NCBI GenBank assembly: GCA_963783945.1
Contig: CAWAPS010000002.1
Coordinates: forward strand, 744,001 to 808,000
Source of the DNA: CAWAPS01 sp963783945
GTDB lineage: Bacteria; Actinomycetota; Acidimicrobiia; Acidimicrobiales; Palsa-688
Direction: 5' to 3'
Length of the DNA stretch: 64,000 nt
Shown here one piece after another: positions 26,670-34,499 of the stretch. Position 1 is the first letter of the stretch, and each line of letters opens with the position of its first letter. The notes under the pieces are model-generated. The model did no database searches. It was given only the letters and a program-made list of their open reading frames with translations, and had not been told where the DNA came from. The position numbers and the translations under genes were made by a program.

Positions 26670-27839
26670 TCAGGTCAGGCGGTAGAGCCGCTTGGCGTTC
26701 AGGCCGAGGATCTTCTCCCGCGCCGTGGGGGTCAGGTCCTGAAGATTCTCTGCGGCGTTCTTCAACGGCTCAGGGTACAGGCACGTGGGGTGCGGGAAGT
26801 CGGTCTCGAACATGATGCGATCCTCTCCCAGCCTTTGGGCCACATATGCGATGTCAGCCCGCTCGAACCACGTCGTCGCGTAGATCTGGCGCTGGAAGTA
26901 CTCGATCGGGGTGAGAGAGAGCTTCGCCAGATCCCGAGGCGAGTTCTCCGCTATCTCGTACTGAAGGGCCTCCATCACGAACGGAATCCACCCCACCCCG
27001 CTCTCCACCGAAACCACCTGGAGCTCGGGATGGCGCTCCAGCACCCCTGAGCCGATGAGGTTGACGATGCTACGGGCGTTGCCGAGGAACAGCATCATGC
27101 CACTGATGGCCCACTTCAGGCTCTGGGGATTGGAGCCCCAGCTGTACTTGTCGTAGAAGCTCATGGAAGTGTCGCTGTTGCCGATGTGGAAGTGCACCGG
27201 TTGCTGCAGCTCGGCGCACGTGTTCCAGAACGGGTCCCAGACCGGATCGGCGAGGTCCGGTGCCCCCTGATCGGAGGGGTCGGCCGTGATGTTGACCCCC
27301 CGCAAACCCATGGCGTGGGCGCGCCGGACCTCGCCCACGCAGGCCTCGATGCTCCACGCCGGCATGACCGCCATCGGCAGTATCCGGTTTCCGGATCGTT
27401 CCTGGATCTCGGCACCGAAGTCGTTGTATATCTCCACACACGCATTGAGCAGGGCCTGATCGGTGCTGGCCCGGGCCACGCTCTGTCCACCGAGGCCGAG
27501 GTTGTTGGGGAAGGCGATCTGGGCGGAGACACCGGCGGCGTCCATCACCTGCAGCCGCGCCGCCAGGTCGTAGGCGCCGGCGTGGACGTCCTCGAAGCCC
27601 CATTGGGAGTAGGCCTCGTCCGTTGGAATCTTGGCCCCATCGGCGCGGATCACGCCGCCGATGTACGCCGCGCTCAGAAAGTTGCCTTCCATGACCCAGC
27701 TCGGCTTCCCGTCGATCTGCTCGACCCGAGGGACCCGATCCTTGAGCGACGCCGGAGCCCGGCTGGTCCACAGGTCGTCGGTTTCGATGAGGTGGGTGTC
27801 GGCGTCCACGATCGCGAGGGCGCTCAGGTCGAGAGTCAT
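26670..27839 (-). CDS. Amidohydrolase family 2 (metal-dependent TIM barrel)
   Basis: 389 residues of the ACMSD/LigW-like group. The metal-binding start is DADTHLIE (about 13-20), a further His lies in QQPVHFHIGNSDTSM, and the last aspartate region is FETDFPHP. Members catalyse decarboxylation or hydrolysis in ring-cleavage pathways. The GAGGACCC Shine-Dalgarno before ATG 27839 is good. It is divergent from the alpha/beta hydrolase-TetR operon, sharing a control region with an AT-rich inverted repeat. Confidence 0.85.
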   Translation of the reverse strand: MTLDLSALAIVDADTHLIETDDLWTSRAPASLKDRVPRVEQIDGKPSWVMEGNFLSAAYIGGVIRADGAKIPTDEAYSQWGFEDVHAGAYDLAARLQVMDAAGVSAQIAFPNNLGLGGQSVARASTDQALLNACVEIYNDFGAEIQERSGNRILPMAVMPAWSIEACVGEVRRAHAMGLRGVNITADPSDQGAPDLADPVWDPFWNTCAELQQPVHFHIGNSDTSMSFYDKYSWGSNPQSLKWAISGMMLFLGNARSIVNLIGSGVLERHPELQVVSVESGVGWIPFVMEALQYEIAENSPRDLAKLSLTPIEYFQRQIYATTWFERADIAYVAQRLGEDRIMFETDFPHPTCLYPEPLKNAAENLQDLTPTAREKILGLNAKRLYRLT

Positions 27840-27899
27840 TTGGGTCCTCGGCGCTTGAAGCCGCGGCGTTGCCCGCGGCAGGGGTACGTACGCTTCTAC

Positions 27900-27935
27900 G
27901 GTACCTATATTTAGGCGCCGTGTAAATACCTCGAC
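27900..27935. promoter_or_regulatory. AT-rich inverted repeat in divergent promoter
   Basis: TATTTA (27908-27913) and TAAATA (27923-27928) are perfect inverted repeats separated by 9 bp, inside an otherwise GC-rich divergent intergenic region between the amidohydrolase and the hydrolase-TetR operon. A fitting place for binding of the TetR regulator encoded at 28831 and for -10 elements. Confidence 0.4.
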
Positions 27936-27973
27936 CTAGAGTGGGAGCTGCATCACCGCCAGAGGAGGATGAG

Positions 27974-28834
27974 ATGCCTACCGCCACGATCGACGGAACC
28001 GAGCTCGCCTACGAGGTGATCGGCGACCATGGGGACTCCTGGGTCCTGACTCCGGGGGGCCGGTTCAGCAAGGACACCCCGGGGGTGCGGGAGTTGGCCG
28101 AAGCCATTGCCGGCGAGGGCGGCCGGGTGCTGATCTGGGACCGGCCCAACACCGGTGCCTCGAGCGTGTGCTTCAGCGGTCCGACCGAATCCGACATGCA
28201 GGCCGACAAGCTCGCCGGTCTGCTCCGGCACCTCGAGCTGGCCCCGGCGACGATCGTCGGGGGGTCGGGCGGGGCTCGGGCCTCGCTGCTCACCGCGGCG
28301 AATCATCCGGACGTGGCGGCCAGGCTGGTGATGCTGTGGATCACCGGAGGGGTCTACGGGCTCATGAACCTCGGCGTGGTCTACTGCTCAGGGTCCATCC
28401 GGGCGGCGTGGCGGGGCGGAATGCAAGCGGTGGCCGACCTGCCCGAATGGGCGGAGGTGATCGAGCGCAATCCGGCTAACCGCGATCGGATCCTGGCTCT
28501 CGGCCGCGACGACTTCATCGCCGGCATGGAACGCTGGATGCACGCCTACTGCCCCGTCGATGGCAGCACCGTCCCCGGGATCACCGACGACCGCTTGCGC
28601 GCGTTTGACAAGCCGGCGCTCATTTTCCGCAGCGGGGCGAGCGACCCGGAGCACACCCGGGCCACGAGCGAGCGGCTGCACGAGCTGATCCCGAGCTCGG
28701 AGCTCGTCGAACCGCCCTGGGGCGACAACGAGTGGAACGAGCGCTGCGACGCTTTCACCGGCGGGACTTCCGCCGGACTGTTCATGGGCTGGCCCGCCCT
28801 CGCCCCGACCCTGCTCGATTTCGCCCGGCGATGA
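27974..28834 (+). CDS. Alpha/beta hydrolase
   Basis: 286-residue alpha/beta-hydrolase fold protein. The nucleophile elbow GGSGGAR (96-102) places Ser98 as nucleophile, and the WDRPNTG segment precedes the oxyanion region. The family includes carboxyl esterases, ring-fission product hydrolases and epoxide hydrolases. The ATG at 27974 follows GAGGAGGATGAG. The TGA overlaps the ATG of the TetR gene behind it (ATGA), so enzyme and regulator are made together. The substrate is unknown; the divergent amidohydrolase may act in the same pathway. Confidence 0.84.
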   Translation: MPTATIDGTELAYEVIGDHGDSWVLTPGGRFSKDTPGVRELAEAIAGEGGRVLIWDRPNTGASSVCFSGPTESDMQADKLAGLLRHLELAPATIVGGSGGARASLLTAANHPDVAARLVMLWITGGVYGLMNLGVVYCSGSIRAAWRGGMQAVADLPEWAEVIERNPANRDRILALGRDDFIAGMERWMHAYCPVDGSTVPGITDDRLRAFDKPALIFRSGASDPEHTRATSERLHELIPSSELVEPPWGDNEWNERCDAFTGGTSAGLFMGWPALAPTLLDFARR

Positions 28835-29502
28835 CGCCTGCCGTCACCACGCCGTCGGTCTTCCCCCCCGCTGACAGCGGGTCGGGTCCCCGTCGCTCGA
28901 TTCTGGCCCAGGACCGCTCGCGCCGCACCCGCGATGCCCTGATCGATGCCGCGACCCAACTGTGGAGCGAGCGCGGGTTCGAGACCGGGTTCGATGCCAC
29001 CACCGTCGAGGAAATCGCCCGCGCTGCGGGGGTCACCAAAGGCACGTTCTACTTCCACTTCGCCAGCAAGGTCGACATCCTCCTGCACATGAACGCCGCG
29101 GTCGAGGACGCAATGGCAGAAGAGGCGCGCCGCGCCATCGCGGAAGGCGACGGCCTCGATGCCGCCCTCCGGCGCGCCGCGGTCGTGTTCGACGAGCAGA
29201 GCCGTCGGAAGTCCCGCGCCGCCCTGGCCCACGTCCTGCGGGAATACCACCGAGATCCCATGCTCACCCGAGAGCGCAGCGCATTCAGGCAGCTCCTGCC
29301 GGCGCTGTTCGAGGATGCTCGCACCCGGGGCGATCTTCCCGTCTTCGTCGATCCGGAGCGGATCGCCGCCCTCGCCGCTGCCATCATCTACTCGGCGTGC
29401 GAAGCCTGGGCTGACGGACGATCACCGCGCCTGCTCGACGACCTGGAATACGGCCTGAGCGTGCTTCTAGCCGGCGTACGGGCCCAGGTTCAGTACCCGT
29501 AA
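28831..29502 (+). CDS. TetR-family transcriptional regulator
   Basis: 223 residues. The N-terminal DNA-binding domain has the TetR helix-turn-helix TTVEEIARAAGVTKGTFYFHFASKVDILL (around residues 54-82); the C-terminal ligand-binding domain is helical and unassigned. It is translationally coupled to the hydrolase gene (ATGA). It probably controls this operon and the divergent amidohydrolase gene through the inverted repeat near 27908-27928. That target assignment is an inference from position. Confidence 0.88.
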   Translation: MTPAVTTPSVFPPADSGSGPRRSILAQDRSRRTRDALIDAATQLWSERGFETGFDATTVEEIARAAGVTKGTFYFHFASKVDILLHMNAAVEDAMAEEARRAIAEGDGLDAALRRAAVVFDEQSRRKSRAALAHVLREYHRDPMLTRERSAFRQLLPALFEDARTRGDLPVFVDPERIAALAAAIIYSACEAWADGRSPRLLDDLEYGLSVLLAGVRAQVQYP

Positions 29503-29528
29503 CCGCTGCCGGGTCGACGGCCCGGCCT

Positions 29529-30290
29529 CTACAGGCGGATCCGCCGGAAGATCGGTCGGGGAAGATGACGGGCGACGGCCATGACCGGCCGGAGCCGCTT
29601 CGGTACCCAGATGAGCTCTCGCCCCGAGGCCAGCGCGGTGGCTGTCGCTTCAGCCACCGCTTCGGGCGTGGTCGATAGCGGTGGAGGGCGCAGTCCGGCT
29701 GTCATCCTCGTCCGGACGAAGCCGGGCCGCACGATCAAGGCGCTGGCTCCGCTCCCGACGAGGGAAGCGCCGAGTCCTTGAACGAAGCCGTCCAGCCCCG
29801 CTTTGGTTGATCCGTAGATGAAATTGGACCGGCGCACCCGCTCACCGGCGACCGAGCTCAGCACGACGAGGTTGCCATGGCCCTGGCCGCGCAACAGTCG
29901 GGCGAGCGGCAGGCACACGGACACCGCACCCACATAATTGGTCAGCGCGACGCGGACCGCACCGTCGCCTCCTCGCTCGTCGGCAGCCTGGTCACCGAGC
30001 AACCCGAAGGCGACCACCGCCACGTCGATGTCGCCGATCTCCTCGGGTAGGCGGGCGACGAATGCTTCGTGGCTGCCGGTCTCGGTCGCATCGAAGGCGA
30101 GGGTCCTCACCGGTCCGGCACCTGCGCTCCTCAGCCGGGCCGCCGCCCCGCCCAGAGCGGCGGGGTGGCGACCGGCTAGGGCAACCATGGCCTGGCGGGG
30201 CCGGGCCAGGCGAGCAGCAATAGCGACTCCGATGTCCGATGAGCCCCCGAGCACCAGCACGGTTTGCACCGCGCCCAAGGAGTTCTTCAC
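29529..30290 (-). CDS. DprE2-like decaprenylphosphoryl-2-keto-ribose reductase
   Basis: 253-residue SDR close to mycobacterial DprE2 in length and motif content: TVLVLGGSSDIG cofactor site, VAFGLLGD, GERVRRSNFIYGSTKAGLDGF with the catalytic Tyr-x3-Lys, VRPGFVRTRM, and the C-terminal RHLPRPIFR. DprE2 reduces the 2-keto intermediate to decaprenylphosphoryl arabinose for cell-wall arabinan. Start GTG 30290; longer frames upstream have no similarity. The partner oxidase DprE1 is not in the window, so the gene may instead be a related SDR with another role. It diverges from the TetR gene at 30363. Confidence 0.72.
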   Translation of the reverse strand: MKNSLGAVQTVLVLGGSSDIGVAIAARLARPRQAMVALAGRHPAALGGAAARLRSAGAGPVRTLAFDATETGSHEAFVARLPEEIGDIDVAVVAFGLLGDQAADERGGDGAVRVALTNYVGAVSVCLPLARLLRGQGHGNLVVLSSVAGERVRRSNFIYGSTKAGLDGFVQGLGASLVGSGASALIVRPGFVRTRMTAGLRPPPLSTTPEAVAEATATALASGRELIWVPKRLRPVMAVARHLPRPIFRRIRL

Positions 30291-30351
30291 GGCTGGACCG
30301 TAGCTGAGCAGACCTGACGTCCCCGGCGCCGCTTTGCACGCTCGCGCCGGT

Positions 30352-30376
30352 GGTGCCAGAATATGATTCTGGTGCC
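30352..30376. promoter_or_regulatory. TetR operator candidate, site 1 (autoregulation)
   Basis: CCAGAAT-ATG-ATTCTGG at 30356-30372 is a perfect 7-bp inverted repeat with a 3-bp spacer, embedded in flanking GGTGCC half-sites. It overlaps the first possible ATG of the TetR gene. The same core occurs at 34461-34475 before fadD/fadE, which argues for a shared regulator. Confidence 0.65.
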
Positions 30377-31022
30377 AGAGAACACGATTCCTCCCACCAT
30401 GGACGTCGCCGCCCGTATCGCGGCCGGCACGCTCGCCAAAAGAGGCCCTGACTACACCAACGAGGTCAGGCGCCTCTTGGACGCGGCGTTCACCGTCATG
30501 AGCCGGCACGGCACCACTTCCAGGGTGAGAGTGGCCGACATCGTCGCCACGGCCGGCATGTCCAACGACACCTTCTACCGCCACTTCCCGTCCAAGGACG
30601 CCCTGGTGATCGCCCTGCTCGAGGACGGCACCGAGCGGCTCGCCCGCTATCTGGCCCACCAGATGGGCAAGGAAGAGTCCCCCCGAGGCAAGATAAGGCG
30701 CTGGGTGGAAGGAGTCCTGGCCCAGACGCGGGAGCAAGCTGCGGCGACCACGCTGGCCGTGCTTTGGAACGGCAGTAGCGTCGGCGACGGGATGACCGCC
30801 GGTCGCCACAACGCGAGCGTCCCCCTCGCCGCCCTGCTGCACGCGCCGTTTGCCGCCCTCGGCAGCCTTACGCCCGAGCTGGACGCCTCCCTCGTAACCC
30901 ACGCCACCCTGGGAAAGGTGTCCGACTATCTGTGGGCGGCCCAGCGGCCCACCCGGGAGGAGATCGAGCACATCACCAACTTCTGCATAACCGCAGCCGC
31001 TCCCAGCCCGGAAGAGCGGTGA
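30363..31022 (+). CDS. TetR-family regulator of acyl-CoA genes (proposed)
   Basis: Up to 219 residues. Helix-turn-helix VRVADIVATAGMSNDTFYRHFPSKDALVIALL (about residues 55-86), then a helical effector domain with TTLAVLWNGSS. The annotated ATG 30363 sits in the centre of a palindrome that looks like the regulator's own operator, so the true start is more likely GTG 30372 or ATG 30399. The enoyl-CoA hydratase and LLM genes follow on the same strand. A matching operator upstream of the divergent acyl-CoA synthetase and dehydrogenase suggests this protein controls both units, perhaps with an acyl-CoA ligand. Confidence 0.85.
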   Translation: MILVPENTIPPTMDVAARIAAGTLAKRGPDYTNEVRRLLDAAFTVMSRHGTTSRVRVADIVATAGMSNDTFYRHFPSKDALVIALLEDGTERLARYLAHQMGKEESPRGKIRRWVEGVLAQTREQAAATTLAVLWNGSSVGDGMTAGRHNASVPLAALLHAPFAALGSLTPELDASLVTHATLGKVSDYLWAAQRPTREEIEHITNFCITAAAPSPEER

Positions 31023-31059
31023 CCTGTTCGACCTCGTCGACTGAATCGGAGGTGTCCCC

Positions 31060-31863
31060 TTGGGCGAGACCCAGCCCGTGGTGCTGGTCGAGATCGAGGA
31101 CCGCATCGCAACGATCACCCTGAACCGCCCTGACGCCCGTAATGCGCTCAGCCGGGCCCTGACCTATGCGCTGTGGGATGCGGTCGGGGCCGCCGGAGCC
31201 GACCCCGATGTGCTGGCGGTTGTCCTCACTGGAACCGATCCGGCCTTTTGCGCCGGCATCGACTTCAAGGAGGTGACAGGAGAGACGCCGCCCTCGGCCG
31301 CCCCCCGGGACCCGGGCCAAGGGCCGGAGCGGGACACCAACGGGCTGTTTCGATTTCTTCCCGTGATCGACAAGCCCGTGATCGGCGCCATCAACGGTGT
31401 CGCCGTGACCGGTGGTCTAGAGGTGGCCCTGCAGTGCACGTTTCTGGTCGCGTCCGATCTCGCCCGCTTTGCCGACACCCACGCTCGCTTGGGAGTCATG
31501 CCCGGGGGCGGGGTAACCGTGCTCTTGGCCCAAGCGGTCGGGCTGCGGCGCGCCATCGAGATGTCCCTGACCGGAAACTTCCTGACCGCTGACGACGCGT
31601 TGCGCCTCGGGCTGATCAACCACGTGGTCGCTCACGCCGATCTGCTGCCTTTCTGCCGGCGACTCGCCGGCGACATCGTCAACAACGACGAGGGAAGCGT
31701 CCGCCGGCTGCTCCGGCACTATCGCCAGATGGCCAACGCCGCGACTCTCGACGAGGCCCACCTCATCGAAGGGTTCATGGCCGAGACGTGGCAACCGGGA
31801 ACCAGCCAGGTGGCCGCCCGCCGGGGTGAGGTCATGGCCCGGGGCCGGGCCCAGACGTCTTGA
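31060..31863 (+). CDS. Enoyl-CoA hydratase/isomerase family protein
   Basis: 267 residues of the crotonase fold. The CoA-binding and oxyanion-hole regions are DARNALS, AFCAGIDFKEV and INGVAVTGGLEVALQC; the latter forms the second oxyanion loop. The residue replacing the usual catalytic Glu after the ARLGVMPGGG region cannot be judged, so hydratase versus isomerase is open. TTG start with GGAGGTG spaced correctly. It is in an operon between the TetR gene and an LLM gene whose ATG overlaps its stop. Confidence 0.86.
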   Translation: MGETQPVVLVEIEDRIATITLNRPDARNALSRALTYALWDAVGAAGADPDVLAVVLTGTDPAFCAGIDFKEVTGETPPSAAPRDPGQGPERDTNGLFRFLPVIDKPVIGAINGVAVTGGLEVALQCTFLVASDLARFADTHARLGVMPGGGVTVLLAQAVGLRRAIEMSLTGNFLTADDALRLGLINHVVAHADLLPFCRRLAGDIVNNDEGSVRRLLRHYRQMANAATLDEAHLIEGFMAETWQPGTSQVAARRGEVMARGRAQTS

Positions 31864-32876
31864 TGATGATCGACACGAGCCTCGGCTCCCTCGAATCAGC
31901 GGCTTCGGCCGCCCGGGCCGCCGAGGCTGCCGGCTTCGACGGTGCGTTCACCGGCGAGGTGAGCAGCGACCCCTTCCTGCCGTTGACGCTGGCCGCCTCG
32001 TCGACCGAACGGATCGACCTCGGCACGTCCATCGCGGTGGCGCTCGCCCGGTCGCCGATGTCACTCGCGTACACGGCCTACGATTTACAACGCTTCAGCC
32101 GCGGCCGCTTCCTGCTCGGGCTGGGGTCCCAGGTCAAGGCCCACATCACCCGGCGCTTCTCGATGCCATGGGGCCGGCCGGCTCCCCAGTTGCGGGAGTT
32201 CGTCCTCGCCATGCAGGCGGCGTGGACGAGCTGGTCGACCGGCCAGCCGCTCGACTTCGAGGGCGAGTACTACCGGCACACCTTGATGCCGCCGAACTTC
32301 GTTCCTCCTCCTCACGAGTACGGGACGCCCAGGGTCCTGTTGGCCGGGGTAGGCGACGCCATGACCCGGGCGGCCGGCGAGGTCGCAGACGGATTCTTGT
32401 GCCACGCCTTCACGACCGAGCGTTGGATCCGGGAGCACACAGTCCCCGTGTTGAGAGAGGGCCGCAGACGGGCCGGTAAATCCATGGAGGGGTTCACGGT
32501 AAAGGCGGCTGTCTACCTCGCCACCGGCACCGACGAGCAGATCGATAGAGCCGTGAAGGACATCCGCGGCCACATCGCCTTCTACGCCTCGACGCCCGCT
32601 TACCGACCGGTACTCGATCTCCACGGCTGGGGCGACGTGGGCATCGAGCTCACAGCCTTGTCCAAACAGGGCCGCTGGGCCGAGATGGGCCGGCTGATCG
32701 ACGACGACATGCTCGACGAGTTCGCCATCGTGGCCCCACCCCGCGACGTTCCCGATCGCCTGGCCACCCGCTGCGCCGGGATCATCAACCGGGTGTCGTT
32801 CATACCCCAGACGCCATCTCGGGAAGTGCTGGACGCGGTCCGACTCATCCCGCCGGCTCCTCACCCGCTCAGATGA
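31860..32876 (+). CDS. LLM-class F420-dependent oxidoreductase (TIGR03617-like)
   Basis: 338 residues of the luciferase-like barrel. Typical segments are AAEAAGFDGAFTGEVSSDPF, TSIAVALARSPMSLAYTAYDLQRFSRGRFLLGLGSQVKAHITRRF, and a C-terminal domain with DLHGWGDVG. This subgroup is common in actinobacterial lipid and xenobiotic loci. ATG overlaps the hydratase stop (ATGA). Its last 8 bp overlap the convergent acyl-CoA synthetase gene. Confidence 0.86.
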   Translation: MMMIDTSLGSLESAASAARAAEAAGFDGAFTGEVSSDPFLPLTLAASSTERIDLGTSIAVALARSPMSLAYTAYDLQRFSRGRFLLGLGSQVKAHITRRFSMPWGRPAPQLREFVLAMQAAWTSWSTGQPLDFEGEYYRHTLMPPNFVPPPHEYGTPRVLLAGVGDAMTRAAGEVADGFLCHAFTTERWIREHTVPVLREGRRRAGKSMEGFTVKAAVYLATGTDEQIDRAVKDIRGHIAFYASTPAYRPVLDLHGWGDVGIELTALSKQGRWAEMGRLIDDDMLDEFAIVAPPRDVPDRLATRCAGIINRVSFIPQTPSREVLDAVRLIPPAPHPLR

Positions 32877-34425
32877 CCCGGGAGTCGTGCCCTTCCCAGT
32901 AGCGCTCCCGCAGGAGTCGCTTGTACAGCTTTCCGTTGTCGTCACGCGGTAGCGAGTCGACGAAGTCGACCCGGCGAGGGCATTTGTAGGTCGCCAGCTC
33001 AGACCGGCAATAGGAGAGCAGTTCGGATTCCAGCTCCGCACCTGCGCCGGACCGATCTACCGGCTGCACTACCGCCCTGACCGCTTCCCCCATCTCCGCG
33101 TCCGGCACGCCGATGACCGCCACATCGGCGACCGCCGGATGGCCCGCCAGCACGTTCTCGGCTTCCTGCGGGTAGATGTTGACTCCCCCGGAGATGATCA
33201 TGTGGGCCTGGCGATCGGTGAGATACAGGTATCCGTCCCCATCGAGATAACCGATGTCGCCGAGCGTGCGCCAACCCTTGTCGTTGGTGACGGTGGCCGT
33301 CTTCCCTGGGTCGTTGTGATATTCGAATGGCCGGCCGCCGGCGAAGTACACCAGACCGGCCTGGCCCGCGGGAAGCTCGTCCCCGTTGTCCCCGACAATG
33401 TGGCATTCGTTCATCGGCCGGCCGACCGATCCAGGATGGGCCAGCCATTCCTGCGGGGTGATATACGCCGTGCCGATGTCCTCCGTGCCCGAGTAGTACT
33501 CGTGAATGATCGGCCCCCACCACTCCAGCATCTCGCGCTTCACCGAGACCGGGCAGGGAGCCGCGGCATGGACCACGTACTGGAGACTCGACAGGTCGTA
33601 GGCCTCTCGGTCCTCCTTTGGCAGGCGCAGCATACGGACGAACATGGTGGGCACGAACTGCGCCTGGCTCACCCGGTGGCGTTGGATCAGCTCCAGGCAC
33701 TGGCGCGGGTCGAAGCGCTCCATCACCACGACGGACCCGCCTACCCGGTGCGTCGACATCGACGTCACCAGCGGCGCGGCGTGGTAGAGCGGTGCCGGCG
33801 ACAGGAATACCGAACCGGGACCGACTCCTCGGTCACGAAGCCCCTGCGCGATCTGGACCGGAGCTGACTCCGGATCACCCAGCGCGGTACCCGCAAGCTG
33901 CTTGCGCACCCCTTTTGGCCGGCCCGTGGTCCCGGAGGAGTACAGCATCTCCCGACCCTCGCATTCGTCCTCCAGCGGATCGGAGGACTCGCTTGCGAGC
34001 ATGTCCTCATATCGCTCGAAACCTCGAAGGTCGCCGGCCGCCGAGACCCGGATGGCGATGGCGGACAGATCCAGACCGCTGATCACCTGAGCCATCGCAG
34101 CCGAGGCCACAACGGCGACGGCTCCACAGTCCTCGAGGATGTACTGCACCTCGCCGGCCCGCAGGTGGACGTTTATCGCCGTGTAAAAGAGACCGGACCG
34201 CTGGGCCGCCCAGGCGATCTCCAGAAACTGGCGGTTGTTCTCCATCAGGATGGCGATGTGATCCGCCGGGCCCACACCACGGGAACGCAGCGCCCGGGCG
34301 AAGCGCACCGATCGCTCCTCCAGCTGGGCGTAGGTGACGATCTCCCGGCTCGAGCCCATGATGATGGCCGGGGCATCCGGGGTCAGCTCGGCATACCTGC
34401 CCGGAGTCATCTCAGCCGCGGTCAC
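32869..34425 (-). CDS. Acyl-CoA synthetase (AMP-dependent, FadD-like)
   Basis: 518-residue ANL-superfamily ligase that activates a carboxylic acid to its CoA thioester through an acyl-AMP. P-loop-like motif YSSGTTGRPKG (about 162-172), the EYYSGTED region, the TLGDIGYLDGDGYLYLTDRQ hinge motif with Asp, and the catalytic lysine in the C-terminal PRDDNGKLYKRLL. GTG 34425 or ATG 34410 as start. It is divergent from the acyl-CoA dehydrogenase with a TetR operator between them. Chain specificity cannot be read from sequence. Confidence 0.9.
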   Translation of the reverse strand: MTAAEMTPGRYAELTPDAPAIIMGSSREIVTYAQLEERSVRFARALRSRGVGPADHIAILMENNRQFLEIAWAAQRSGLFYTAINVHLRAGEVQYILEDCGAVAVVASAAMAQVISGLDLSAIAIRVSAAGDLRGFERYEDMLASESSDPLEDECEGREMLYSSGTTGRPKGVRKQLAGTALGDPESAPVQIAQGLRDRGVGPGSVFLSPAPLYHAAPLVTSMSTHRVGGSVVVMERFDPRQCLELIQRHRVSQAQFVPTMFVRMLRLPKEDREAYDLSSLQYVVHAAAPCPVSVKREMLEWWGPIIHEYYSGTEDIGTAYITPQEWLAHPGSVGRPMNECHIVGDNGDELPAGQAGLVYFAGGRPFEYHNDPGKTATVTNDKGWRTLGDIGYLDGDGYLYLTDRQAHMIISGGVNIYPQEAENVLAGHPAVADVAVIGVPDAEMGEAVRAVVQPVDRSGAGAELESELLSYCRSELATYKCPRRVDFVDSLPRDDNGKLYKRLLRERYWEGHDSRVI

Positions 34426-34450
34426 AGGGGTCGCCCGCCAGGAATTGTGT

Positions 34451-34485
34451 TCTTAGGCACCAGAATATTATTCTGTCAGCGACCA
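34451..34485. promoter_or_regulatory. TetR operator candidate, site 2 (fadD/fadE divergent promoter)
   Basis: CAGAAT-ATT-ATTCTG at 34461-34475, preceded by GGCAC, matches site 1 at 30356-30372 in arms and spacing. It lies between the divergent acyl-CoA synthetase (start 34425) and dehydrogenase (start 34500), where one bound dimer could block both. Confidence 0.65.
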
Positions 34486-34499
34486 GGGAGGAGACGCAA

